Part shown: positions 7,775 to 14,280 of the stretch, piece after piece
Layout of the letters: every line of letters begins with the position of its first letter
How positions within the stretch are numbered: position 1 is the stretch's first letter
Assembly: GCA_030917665.1 (NCBI GenBank)
Contig: JAUPUH010000039.1
Coordinates: forward strand, 1-18,990
Origin: Patescibacteria group bacterium
GTDB taxonomy: Bacteria; Patescibacteriota; Minisyncoccia; Phycocordibacterales; PALSA-1337
DNA: 18,990 nucleotides
Direction: 5' to 3'
The notes under the pieces: model-generated
What the model saw: the letters and a program-made list of their open reading frames with translations, nothing else
What the model was told of the DNA's origin: nothing
Database searches by the model: none
Program-made: the position numbers and the translations under genes

Positions 7775-8896
7775 CTATCTTTCTTCAATTGTTCCCTGTC
7801 TCCTACAAGTATTATTCACGACTCTAAATCCGTCTGGACAATAGAATTCACATGCTAGAGCCCCTACCGGAGGCTCTTGGTCTGCATTACACATACCAAA
7901 GAGTTTAATTGTAGCGTTTACTGCTGTATTCGTTGATGATCCATTACATAGCCTTGCATTAGCTGGAACAGCGAGACATGAGATTGTTGGTGGGAGTGGT
8001 CGATATGGTTCAAGGGTTATACTAACACTAACTGTATCAGAAAAGTTTTCAGCAATATTCCAGTAGGATAGTTGAAGAACCTTTGTTGTGGTTGCTATAA
8101 CGTTTGTGAAATTAGCAATAGCATTACCTGTAGAGTTAAGCGACTGGGACTTGTATATTGAAGCGCCAGGTGTTCCTTCAGGCCAATTATTACTTGCTAT
8201 CTCAACCTGATTAACATTATCAACATTCCAAGCAATTGTTACGTTTACTTGATTGGATTCATTTGCCCTTATTGTTACCGAGTTCTGACCATTCGCAGTA
8301 AGTGTCAAACTTGAATTGTCATTCGGTCCACAATTAGTCTGGCAGATCTTTGGTGGAGTATAAGGTACTCCGATGTTTGAGGTGAATGCAAGCCAACCTA
8401 CATTCGTATCTCCCCATGCGTGTCCTTTGAAAATTCCTGTTGCTGGATCAAAAGTGATTCCCCTGTTTCCAGTTATATACGCAGGTCCTGTTTCGTAGTT
8501 TGTTCCAGACATGCTGATCCAACCATCCCATCCATCTGTTCTTCCTGCACCAGCAGTTGCCTGTGCCCAGCCAGTAACTGCACCTGTTGTAAGATCGGTG
8601 GTAGCACTTGGATGTGTTCCATCAGTTGCATCGAAGCTGATCCAGCCTATGTTTGGAGACCATGCATATCCGCCAAAATTTCCGATGCTTGATCCTGTTG
8701 TCGTAGAGAAAGTCACACCGTATGCTGGAGTAGCTGAAAGGCCAGGATTATTTGAACTGAAACTAATCCAACCAATGTTTGATGACCATGCCCATCCCTC
8801 AAGATCAACTGTCCCCGCTTGCGCCTTTGCACCCACAACAAAGAAAGAAATGAATAAAACCAAAAATAAAAATAGCTTTTTATAATTCATACTCAT
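7775..8896 (-). CDS. Secreted tryptophan-rich repeat protein with cysteine-rich C-terminus
   Basis: The 373-residue protein begins with a signal peptide (hydrophobic LFLFLVLFISFFVVGA, probable cleavage after AQA near residue 27). Four degenerate repeats follow: GWAWSSNIGWISF at 34-46, GYAWSPNIGWISF at 76-88, a longer variant with DGWDGWISM at 109-129, and GHAWGDTNVGWLAF at 158-171. Residues about 195-300 look like a beta-sandwich (Ig-like) domain. The tail after 305 carries six cysteines, the last three in C-x3-C-P-D-G-x7-C spacing that resembles an EGF-like element, so disulfides are likely. Similar W-rich repeats are common in secreted CPR proteins of unknown role (recollection). Arginine is encoded almost only by AGA/AGG. 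ATGs at 8896 and 8890 are both possible starts. No sorting signal or C-terminal helix is seen, so it is released or held by non-covalent contacts. Confidence 0.8.
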   Translation of the reverse strand: MSMNYKKLFLFLVLFISFFVVGAKAQAGTVDLEGWAWSSNIGWISFSSNNPGLSATPAYGVTFSTTTGSSIGNFGGYAWSPNIGWISFDATDGTHPSATTDLTTGAVTGWAQATAGAGRTDGWDGWISMSGTNYETGPAYITGNRGITFDPATGIFKGHAWGDTNVGWLAFTSNIGVPYTPPKICQTNCGPNDNSSLTLTANGQNSVTIRANESNQVNVTIAWNVDNVNQVEIASNNWPEGTPGASIYKSQSLNSTGNAIANFTNVIATTTKVLQLSYWNIAENFSDTVSVSITLEPYRPLPPTISCLAVPANARLCNGSSTNTAVNATIKLFGMCNADQEPPVGALACEFYCPDGFRVVNNTCRRQGTIEER

Positions 8897-8928
8897 AATA
8901 ATACTACTAATAGTATGGTAACTCCATC

Positions 8929-8962
8929 TCCACTTGTGGATATGTATGCCTTGTGGTATACT
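8929..8962. promoter_or_regulatory. Divergent promoter region of nusA and the repeat-protein gene with a shared dyad
   Basis: Rightward (nusA): TTGTGG at 8934-8939, 17-nt spacer, TATACT at 8957-8962 preceded by TGn. Leftward: TCCACA (8940-8935), 17-nt spacer, CATACT (8917-8912). Both -35 boxes fall in one 12-bp dyad, TCCAC-TT-GTGGA (8929-8940). The rightward promoter is convincing and the leftward one is weaker. Confidence 0.5.
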
Positions 8963-8974
8963 TTCTGCATTAGT

Positions 8975-9011
8975 GGTTCGCTCAGTTCAGTCTGCAGCGG
9001 GCTCTTTTTTT
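8975..9011 (+). terminator. Possible attenuator hairpin in the nusA leader
   Basis: Between the predicted nusA start (about 8969) and its ATG lies an 8-bp stem, GGTTCGCT (8975-8982) with AGCGGGCT (8996-9003), including three G-U pairs. Within the loop CAG/CTG may pair. One C and then seven T residues (9005-9011) follow directly. This is the form of a factor-independent terminator placed upstream of the gene it would control. Strength is moderate because of the wobble pairs. Confidence 0.45.
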
Positions 9012-9034
9012 AAAAAAATTCATAAAAAACATAT

Positions 9035-10174
9035 ATGTTTGATCTTAAAGTAATACATTCAGTCCTCCAGCAACTTGAGGATGAACGAGGAATTCCAAAG
9101 GAAAAAATGTTGGAAGCTATTGAGCTTGCTCTCGCAACAGCTTATAAGAAAGAGTACGGCAAGAAAGGTCAGATTGTCCGAGCCGTTTTTGATAATAATT
9201 CAGGAAAAGTTGAGTTTTACCAGGTGAAAATCGTCGTTGACGAGTCAAAGGTCATCATGGAGGACGAGGAAGACGAGCAGGATATTGCAAATATGGCTGA
9301 AGAAAATATCCGCGTTCGATTTAACCCAGAACATCATATTCTCCTTGCAGATGCTAAGAAAATCAAGAAAGGTGCCGCAATTGATGATGAAATCGTATTC
9401 CCTCTTGAAGAAAAGGGAGATTACGGCCGAATTGCTGCTCAAACAGCAAAGCAGGTCATCATTCAGAAGATCCGAGAAGCAGAAAAAACATCAGTTTTGA
9501 GCGAATATGGCCAAAAAGAAGGAGAAATTGTCTCTGGAACAGTACAAAGAATAGAACGAGGAGCTATTTTCGTAGATATGGGACGTGCTGTGGGTATGAT
9601 CGGTTATGAAGAGCAGATTCCAAGCGAGCGCTATAAGCAAGGAGAGCGAATCCGTGCATACCTTTATGCTGTGGAGGAAACACCAAAGGGTATTGTTTTG
9701 AAGCTTTCTCGATCACATCCTAAGTTCCTAGCTAAGCTTTTTGAGATCGAAGCACCAGAAATCGCCCAAGGGACCGTAGAAGTAAAGGCAATCGCTCGTG
9801 AGGCAGGTGCTCGTTCAAAGATCGCAGTCCACTCTACAGATAGCCATATTGACCCTATCGGATCACTTGTTGGCCAGAGAGGAGTTCGAGTTTCAACAGT
9901 TATGAGTGAGCTCGCAGGCGAAAAGATCGATATTATCCAGTGGAACGAGGATCCTGCGACATTTATCCAGGAATCCCTTTCTCCAGCTAAAATCATCAAG
10001 ATAGACCTTAATAATGACGAAAAGCGAGCAATTGTTCATGTTTCTGAAGATCAGCAGTCTCTCGCAATCGGAAAAGGTGGTCAAAATGTTCGTCTTGCTG
10101 CAAAGCTTACAGGTTGGAAAATTGACATCCAGTCAACCCCTGTTGCTGAAGTTACAGAAACAAAGGAGGAGTAG
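9035..10174 (+). CDS. nusA: Transcription termination/antitermination factor NusA
   Basis: The 379-residue protein binds RNA polymerase and nascent RNA and modulates pausing, termination and antitermination. The domains follow the standard order: N-terminal polymerase-binding domain (1-about 135), S1 domain (about 162-225, EGEIVSGTVQRIERGAIFVD), KH1 (about 230-305, DPIGSLVGQRGVRVSTVM and GEKIDIIQW) and KH2 (about 315-366, AIGKGGQNVRLAAKLTGWKIDI). It stops soon after KH2, so the acidic C-terminal repeats of the E. coli protein are absent, as in many bacteria. Unlike many genomes, no rimP is seen upstream and no infB downstream. The leader may form an attenuator, which would fit self-regulation. 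Arginine codons favour CGA (10 of 19 by my count). The start follows an A-rich stretch without a Shine-Dalgarno sequence. Confidence 0.96.
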   Translation: MFDLKVIHSVLQQLEDERGIPKEKMLEAIELALATAYKKEYGKKGQIVRAVFDNNSGKVEFYQVKIVVDESKVIMEDEEDEQDIANMAEENIRVRFNPEHHILLADAKKIKKGAAIDDEIVFPLEEKGDYGRIAAQTAKQVIIQKIREAEKTSVLSEYGQKEGEIVSGTVQRIERGAIFVDMGRAVGMIGYEEQIPSERYKQGERIRAYLYAVEETPKGIVLKLSRSHPKFLAKLFEIEAPEIAQGTVEVKAIAREAGARSKIAVHSTDSHIDPIGSLVGQRGVRVSTVMSELAGEKIDIIQWNEDPATFIQESLSPAKIIKIDLNNDEKRAIVHVSEDQQSLAIGKGGQNVRLAAKLTGWKIDIQSTPVAEVTETKEE

Positions 10175-10181
10175 TTCTGCA

Positions 10182-10190
10182 TGGTATAAT
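10182..10190 (+). promoter_or_regulatory. Extended -10 promoter of the secreted helical protein gene
   Basis: TGGTATAAT (-10 TATAAT at 10185-10190) starts 7 nt after the nusA stop codon. The transcript would begin near 10197 and carry a leader of about 50 nt. Confidence 0.6.
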
Positions 10191-10195
10191 AGCGC

Positions 10196-10227
10196 AAGGT
10201 TATAAAGACACTTTCGAGTAACCTTTT
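10196..10227 (+). terminator. Weak terminator or leader hairpin after nusA
   Basis: AAGGTTA (10196-10202) pairs with TAACCTT (10219-10225), with an inner AAAG/CTTT pair around an ACA loop, followed by TT. It may end part of the nusA transcript. It also forms the start of the next gene's leader, because the promoter lies just before it. The U tract is short. Confidence 0.4.
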
Positions 10228-10246
10228 AATCGCTAATTATATACAT

Positions 10247-11176
10247 ATGAAATTAACTACATTAAAAATGATGGCGGTGGCCTGTGCCCTCGCCATTTCC
10301 TCTGTCGCTTTTACTGCACTCGCAGAAAGTGGCTCATCAAATCCCCTCAAAGCAAAAGCTGAGGCTCGGCTTGAAAAAAATAGTGAAATTAGAAACGAAA
10401 AGTTTGATGATCTCAGGGAATTGAGATCATCAGCAACTAGCACTGTTCGAAGCCTTAAAAAAGAACTTGAGGATGATCGAAAGGAATTTCGAGATTCTAC
10501 AAAAGATTCGATTAAGGATTTGAGAGAAAATTTCCGTGATAGCGATGATGACAGTGATGATGATTGTAAAAACATACAAGTTTCATCCACAACTCTCGGA
10601 CTCAAACGAGACTGTGTTGACGACAGAAGAGAAGATCGGAGAGAAGATCGAAAGGACCTTTGGGCATCAACAACAATGATGCGAAAGGAATTCCGAGCCT
10701 CTACAACCGACATGTTCAAAAAATTTAAGGATGACAGAAAAGACGTCGTGGAAAAGATGCGAAAGGATGCATTTCAGATTCGAAAAGAGGCACTCGTAGA
10801 GCACTTAAATTTCGCTCTTGAGAATCTTGGAGATATCCGAAACCGAATCAATGAGAGAATCAATAAGCTTGATGCGGAAGGAAAAGATACAACAGCTGCT
10901 GAGGCAGACCTCGCGGTTGCTGATACAAAAATCGCAAGCGCAAAGGTATCTATTGATGCTCTTGCTGCACTTAATGACACCTCAGTAAGTGCGACAGCAA
11001 GCTCAACTGCAGAAGTTGAACTCGCGAAACCTCGACAAGTTGGAGATGCTGCAATCAAAGCGGTAAAGGATGCTCGTGATGCGCTCAAGGAAGTCATACA
11101 AGAAATTGTGAAGCTTGTCGGCAAAGGACGGACAATGAATGCAACGACGACGGCAAGCACGACAACAACAATTTAA
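10247..11176 (+). CDS. Exported highly charged, helical (coiled-coil) protein of unknown function
   Basis: The 309-residue protein has a signal peptide (1-26, ending in TALA before ESG). Residues 35-180 are extremely rich in Lys, Arg, Asp and Glu in long helical stretches, with repeated KEFRDST / KEFRASTTD units. They are interrupted by an acidic run (DSDDDSDDD, 99-106) and two cysteines, Cys107 and Cys123, that could form a disulfide loop. A second helical region spans about 184-292 (ENLGDIRNRINERINKL, then Ala-rich). The C-terminus is a Thr/Ser-rich tail (ATTTASTTTT) that looks unstructured. There is no membrane anchor after the signal. It probably works as a secreted or periplasm-like rod or scaffold, possibly on the surface. 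I do not recognise a named family. It is followed after 21 nt by a one-helix membrane protein and probably shares its transcript. Confidence 0.75.
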   Translation: MKLTTLKMMAVACALAISSVAFTALAESGSSNPLKAKAEARLEKNSEIRNEKFDDLRELRSSATSTVRSLKKELEDDRKEFRDSTKDSIKDLRENFRDSDDDSDDDCKNIQVSSTTLGLKRDCVDDRREDRREDRKDLWASTTMMRKEFRASTTDMFKKFKDDRKDVVEKMRKDAFQIRKEALVEHLNFALENLGDIRNRINERINKLDAEGKDTTAAEADLAVADTKIASAKVSIDALAALNDTSVSATASSTAEVELAKPRQVGDAAIKAVKDARDALKEVIQEIVKLVGKGRTMNATTTASTTTTI

Positions 11177-11197
11177 TAAATAATTCACATCGAACAT

Positions 11198-11482
11198 ATG
11201 GAACCAAACACACAAAATTCAAGTGGAATGATGAACGGAATTCCTCCAGTGCCAAAGTCTGACAAGAAAGTGGGACCGATAATTGGTGCACTTGTTGTAG
11301 TACTCATTATCATCATTGCTGTACTGTGGTTTTTTGGACAAAAGTTAAACACCACATCTGATGAAAATAGCGGGCAGCAAAATGTCATAAGAAACGAAGC
11401 AGGGCTTTCTACATCAACAAATGAAGTTGATCTTGAAGCTGACCTCGACGCTCAACTACAGGATATTGATTACAGTTTCTAA
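11198..11482 (+). CDS. Small single-pass membrane protein of unknown function
   Basis: 94 residues. A Pro/Asn/Gly-rich N-terminal segment ending in SDKK (about 24 residues) precedes one strong membrane helix at about 26-47 (IIGALVVVLIIIIAVLWFF). A soluble tail follows, ending in an acidic stretch (EVDLEADLDAQLQDIDYSF). The positive SDKK before the helix suggests the N-terminus is inside and the acidic tail outside. It lies 21 nt behind the secreted charged protein and just before a strong terminator, so the two form a transcription unit. The acidic tail could contact the basic stretches of its neighbour (inference). No Shine-Dalgarno sequence is seen; the start follows CGAACAT. Confidence 0.65.
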   Translation: MEPNTQNSSGMMNGIPPVPKSDKKVGPIIGALVVVLIIIIAVLWFFGQKLNTTSDENSGQQNVIRNEAGLSTSTNEVDLEADLDAQLQDIDYSF

Positions 11483-11502
11483 ATTTAACTAACAAATGTT
11501 CT

Positions 11503-11540
11503 AAGAAAGCCTCTTCAATAGAAGGGGTTTTCTTTTTTAT
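11503..11540 (+). terminator. Factor-independent terminator
   Basis: A 14-bp stem (11503-11516 with 11521-11534, two G-U pairs) with an AATA loop, followed by TTTTT. It closes the unit of the secreted helical protein and the small membrane protein. Confidence 0.85.
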
Positions 11541-11546
11541 TAAAAC

Positions 11547-11575
11547 TTGCAAAACTGCCCTCCGAAATGTAGACT
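11547..11575 (+). promoter_or_regulatory. Promoter of tig
   Basis: TTGCAA (11547-11552), 17-nt spacer, TAGACT (11570-11575). The start near 11582 is only about 3 nt before the ATG at 11585, so the message is almost leaderless. It rules out the upstream TTG at 11576 as a start. Confidence 0.6.
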
Positions 11576-11584
11576 TTGAAAACT

Positions 11585-12700
11585 ATGAAACAACCATCAA
11601 AAAAAGCATCAGCAAAGAAGGAGTCTGTCCCAAAAGTATCGGCTTCTAAGGTCGAAAATATCAAGATTACAAAGCTTGATAAATCACAAGTAGAAATCAC
11701 AGGTGCTATTTCTGCTGAAACTTTTTCCTCATTCCGAAGCAAGGCTCTTCAAAACATCAACGAGGAAATAACTCTTGATGGATTCCGAAAAGGAAAAATC
11801 CCTGAAGCTATCCTCATTTCAAAAGTAGGAGAAATGCCGATCCTCGAAGAAATGGCAGAGCTTGCAATTGCACGCGTCTATCCAGAAATTATTATCAATG
11901 AAAAAATCGATGCACTCGGACGACCTGATGTCAGCATCACAAAGCTTGCCGCCGGCAACCCTCTTGAGTTCAAAATTGTTACAGCAGTTACTCCCGAGAT
12001 CAAGCTCGCTGACTACAAGAAAATTTCAAAAGAAGAGAGTGTGAAAAAAATTGAAGTAGCTGAAGTAACAGACAAGGATGTTGATGATGCACTCCTTCGA
12101 ATCCGAAAGTCTCGCGCAGATCATTCAGGACATGATCATGAAAAGATGACAAAGGAAGAGCATGAGAAAGCAATTGAGACTACAATGCCGGAAATGACAG
12201 ATGAGTTCGCGATGACTCTCGGTGACTTTAAAAACGTAGCAGACTTAAAGGAAAAGATAAAAGTTTCTCTCGCGGAAGATAAAGTTTCACAGGCGAAAGA
12301 AAAAAGACGAATCGCAATTTCAGACAAGCTCATCGATGGATCAACGATCGATCTTCCTGAAGTACTGGTTGAAAGTGAGCTCCGAAGAATCGAGGCGCAG
12401 TTCTCTGACGACATTGAACGAATGGGTGTGAAACTTGAAGACTATGTAAAACATGCCAAGAAGTCGATGGAAGAAATCCGAGCGGAATGGAAACCATCAG
12501 CAGAAAAGAAAGCGAAGCTCCAGCTCATCCTCAACGAAATCGCTAAGGTTGAAAAACTAACTCCTGATATAAAAGAAATTGAAGCAGAGGTTAATCACAT
12601 TGTGGAACACTACAAAGATGCAGATCGAGAGCGAGCAACAATCTACGCAGAGACAGTGCTCACGAATGAAAAGGTTTACATGTTTCTAGAACAGGCTTAA
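11585..12700 (+). CDS. tig: Trigger factor without the peptidyl-prolyl isomerase domain
   Basis: A ribosome-bound chaperone that shields nascent chains at the exit tunnel. The ribosome-binding domain (about 22-140) holds the signature GFRKGKIP at 66-73, and a Lys-rich extension of about 20 residues precedes it. The C-terminal chaperone arms run from about 200 (MPEMTDEFAMTLGDF) to 371. Ordinary trigger factor (about 430 residues) has an FKBP-type isomerase domain between these parts. Here it is replaced by about 25 residues (176-200) carrying four histidines (His180, 183, 185, 193), so there can be no isomerase activity of the usual kind. Chaperone function should remain, since the isomerase domain is known to be dispensable in E. 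coli. The ATG at 11585 is chosen because the promoter lies too close for the TTG at 11576. 11 of 15 arginine codons are CGA. Confidence 0.93.
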   Translation: MKQPSKKASAKKESVPKVSASKVENIKITKLDKSQVEITGAISAETFSSFRSKALQNINEEITLDGFRKGKIPEAILISKVGEMPILEEMAELAIARVYPEIIINEKIDALGRPDVSITKLAAGNPLEFKIVTAVTPEIKLADYKKISKEESVKKIEVAEVTDKDVDDALLRIRKSRADHSGHDHEKMTKEEHEKAIETTMPEMTDEFAMTLGDFKNVADLKEKIKVSLAEDKVSQAKEKRRIAISDKLIDGSTIDLPEVLVESELRRIEAQFSDDIERMGVKLEDYVKHAKKSMEEIRAEWKPSAEKKAKLQLILNEIAKVEKLTPDIKEIEAEVNHIVEHYKDADRERATIYAETVLTNEKVYMFLEQA

Positions 12701-12710
12701 TAAGAAAAAA

Positions 12711-12764
12711 GAAAAGACACATGAGTTGGGGCTAGGTGGGACTGGCCAACGAATGTGTCTTTTC
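12711..12764. terminator. Large bidirectional terminator between tig and rsmE
   Basis: A perfect 12-bp stem (12711-12722 with 12753-12764) continues through a GA/GA internal loop into GTTGG/CCAAC (12725-12729 with 12746-12750) and possibly CTAG/CTGG. Both flanks are T-rich in the outgoing direction (CGTTTT on plus, CTTTTTT on minus), so it can serve both convergent genes. Confidence 0.85.
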
Positions 12765-12769
12765 GTTTT

Positions 12770-13459
12770 CTAAAAAACCATTTGTGAGAGAGCTGCGATA
12801 ACTGCAGTCTCTGCTCGCAAAACTTGAGGCCCGAGAGATCGGGTCTTTATGTTGTGTTTCGCAAATAGTTCAAGCTCCTTCGGAGACCACCCTCCTTCTG
12901 GACCGATGTAAGCACCAACGATACCTTCAAGATCTTGTGAAACAAACTTCTGCGCGACGATATCCCACACAATCGATTTGATGTGAGAATATTTTTCAAG
13001 AGCAGATTCGAGATCGAGTATTTCAGAAATAGTTGGAATTGTTCCTCGACCAGACTGTTCTGATGCTTCAACAATAATTTTCTGAAGGCGTTCCATATTT
13101 AAATTCTTTTTTTCGCTTCGCTCAGAGATAACAGGCACAATATGTGAAACTCCAAGCTCAGTCGCCTTCTGTGCAATCCATTCGAAGTTATCTTTCTTCA
13201 CAACCGACGCAAAGAGATATGTTTCATTGCGTGTAACGACAGTGTTTTGTTTTACTTCGACTACTGTGAATGAAACAGTATCTTTTTCATAACCTGTGAT
13301 GACAGAAATGAAATCAAAGCCGGAACCATCGAAGAGTATTATCTTGTCACCCGTCACTAACCGAAAAACATTCTTCAATTGATTGACGAGAGGTGCATGG
13401 GTAATAAGCGTTGATTTCTGATCAAGCGTCACTTCACAAAAAAATCGGTTCAACCGCAT
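12770..13459 (-). CDS. rsmE: 16S rRNA (uracil-1498-N3)-methyltransferase RsmE
   Basis: A SPOUT-class methyltransferase that makes m3U1498 in 16S rRNA using S-adenosylmethionine. The N-terminal PUA-like part begins MRLNRFFCEV. The C-terminal trefoil-knot motifs are clear: KATELGVSHIVPVISERSE, IGPEGGWSPKELELF and SLGPQVLRAETAVIAAL. A longer reading frame opens at 13567, but family members begin near MRRFF and a -10 box TATACT (13471-13466) lies 6 nt before the ATG at 13459. The extra 36 codons upstream are therefore rejected and the protein is 229 residues, a normal length. The mRNA is predicted to be leaderless. The gene is divergent from clpP and convergent with tig. Confidence 0.94.
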   Translation of the reverse strand: MRLNRFFCEVTLDQKSTLITHAPLVNQLKNVFRLVTGDKIILFDGSGFDFISVITGYEKDTVSFTVVEVKQNTVVTRNETYLFASVVKKDNFEWIAQKATELGVSHIVPVISERSEKKNLNMERLQKIIVEASEQSGRGTIPTISEILDLESALEKYSHIKSIVWDIVAQKFVSQDLEGIVGAYIGPEGGWSPKELELFAKHNIKTRSLGPQVLRAETAVIAALSQMVF

Positions 13460-13465
13460 GAAAAA

Positions 13466-13471
13466 AGTATA
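13466..13471 (-). promoter_or_regulatory. -10 box of rsmE (leaderless start)
   Basis: TATACT on the minus strand with TG directly before it, followed by TTTTTC and the ATG at 13459. The predicted transcript start is the A of the start codon. Confidence 0.6.
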
Positions 13472-13494
13472 CACCTTAAAAATTTTCATGGAAG

Positions 13495-13522
13495 TTGCCA
13501 AATGTGAAACATGAGGTATGAT
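13495..13522 (+). promoter_or_regulatory. Promoter of clpP
   Basis: TTGCCA (13495-13500), 16-nt spacer, TATGAT (13517-13522); each differs from consensus by one base. The start would be near 13529, with a 45-nt leader lacking a Shine-Dalgarno sequence. A further TATAAT at 13537-13542 could be a second -10. Confidence 0.55.
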
Positions 13523-13573
13523 GACGCTATTAAGAATATAATCGAGAATTTTTAAAGAACTTCTCATAAAAAC

Positions 13574-14143
13574 ATGCTTATACCAACAGTAATCGAAAAG
13601 ACAAATATGGGCGAGAGAGCCTATGATATTTATTCACGCCTTCTTAAGGAAAGTATCATTTTCCTTACAGGACCGATTGATGACCATGTAGCAAACATTG
13701 TTGTCGCTCAGCTCCTCTTCCTTCAGGCCGAGGATCCGAAGAAAGATATTACACTTTATATAAACTCTCCAGGAGGGTCTGTAACAGCCGGACTTGCAAT
13801 CATCGATACGATGAACAATATAAAGAACGATGTTTCAACAGTCTGCGTCGGAGTAGCAGCTTCAATGGGAGCACTCATCCTTTCTGCCGGAAAAAAGGGT
13901 AAGCGTTATGCCCTTCCAAACGCGGAGGTCATGATCCATCAGCCATTAGGAGGCGTTGAGGGACAAGCTTCAGATATCGAGATTAGTGCACGACATATCC
14001 TCAAAACTCGTGAGAATATGAACAAAATGCTTGCAAAGAACACGGGCCAGACTCTTGCGAAAATCGAGAAGGATGTAGACCGAAATTTCTTCATGGATTC
14101 AGAGGAATCTAAGAAATACGGCATCATCGACAAGGTTCTTTAA
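13574..14143 (+). CDS. clpP: ATP-dependent Clp protease proteolytic subunit ClpP
   Basis: A serine peptidase that forms the tetradecameric barrel fed by Clp ATPases such as ClpX or ClpA/C. The 189-residue protein begins MLIPTVIEKTNMGERAYDIYSRLLK, which matches the mature N-terminus of known ClpP, so there is essentially no propeptide. The catalytic triad is Ser97 (in GVAASMGA), His122 (in VMIHQPLGG) and Asp169 (in KDVDRNFF). The oxyanion strand GGSVTAGLAIIDTM (68-81) and the C-terminal SEESKKYGIIDKV are typical. No clpX lies next to it here. It is divergent from rsmE and upstream of rny with a 137-nt gap in which I see no clear terminator, so some read-through into rny is possible. Confidence 0.97.
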   Translation: MLIPTVIEKTNMGERAYDIYSRLLKESIIFLTGPIDDHVANIVVAQLLFLQAEDPKKDITLYINSPGGSVTAGLAIIDTMNNIKNDVSTVCVGVAASMGALILSAGKKGKRYALPNAEVMIHQPLGGVEGQASDIEISARHILKTRENMNKMLAKNTGQTLAKIEKDVDRNFFMDSEESKKYGIIDKVL

Positions 14144-14258
14144 TTATGATACAGTTGGGGCGTTATAAATTTAATTTTTCGATTCCCTTTAAAGAACCTG
14201 AAACTGCCGTGTCACACAAATTATCCCCAAAACTCTATACACCAAGTTAAAAGTCTGC

Positions 14259-14280
14259 GGAGGCGAATTGATATTCGCAT
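14259..14280 (+). promoter_or_regulatory. Shine-Dalgarno-like GGAGG plus hairpin before rny
   Basis: GGAGG (14259-14263) is 17 nt from the ATG at 14281, which is too far for normal use. The space between is a small perfect hairpin: GCGAAT (14263-14268), loop TGAT, ATTCGC (14273-14278). If folded, it brings GGAG close to the start codon. A weak -10 (TATACA, 14236-14241) lies upstream. Most other genes here lack such a purine block. Confidence 0.4.

Noticed and set aside
8511..8885. 124-codon open frame on the plus strand opposite the W-repeat protein gene
   Set aside because: It mirrors the repeats of the real minus-strand gene, has no signal peptide or domain of its own, and has no promoter pattern.
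7775..8896. CRISPR array or tandem DNA repeats
   Set aside because: The repeats are at protein level and diverged; no regular direct repeats with spacers are present anywhere in the window.
10237..10719. 160-codon open frame on the minus strand, rich in Ser and Arg
   Set aside because: Antisense to the charged secreted protein; its composition is what the reverse strand of Lys/Glu/Asp codons gives.
13460..13567. 36-codon N-terminal extension of RsmE
   Set aside because: It does not match the family, which starts near MRRFF, and the -10 box at 13466-13471 lies inside it.
14154..14229. TTGGGG ... CCCCAA long-range inverted repeat between clpP and rny
   Set aside because: Only 6 bp over about 65 nt with no supporting structure or U tract; likely chance.
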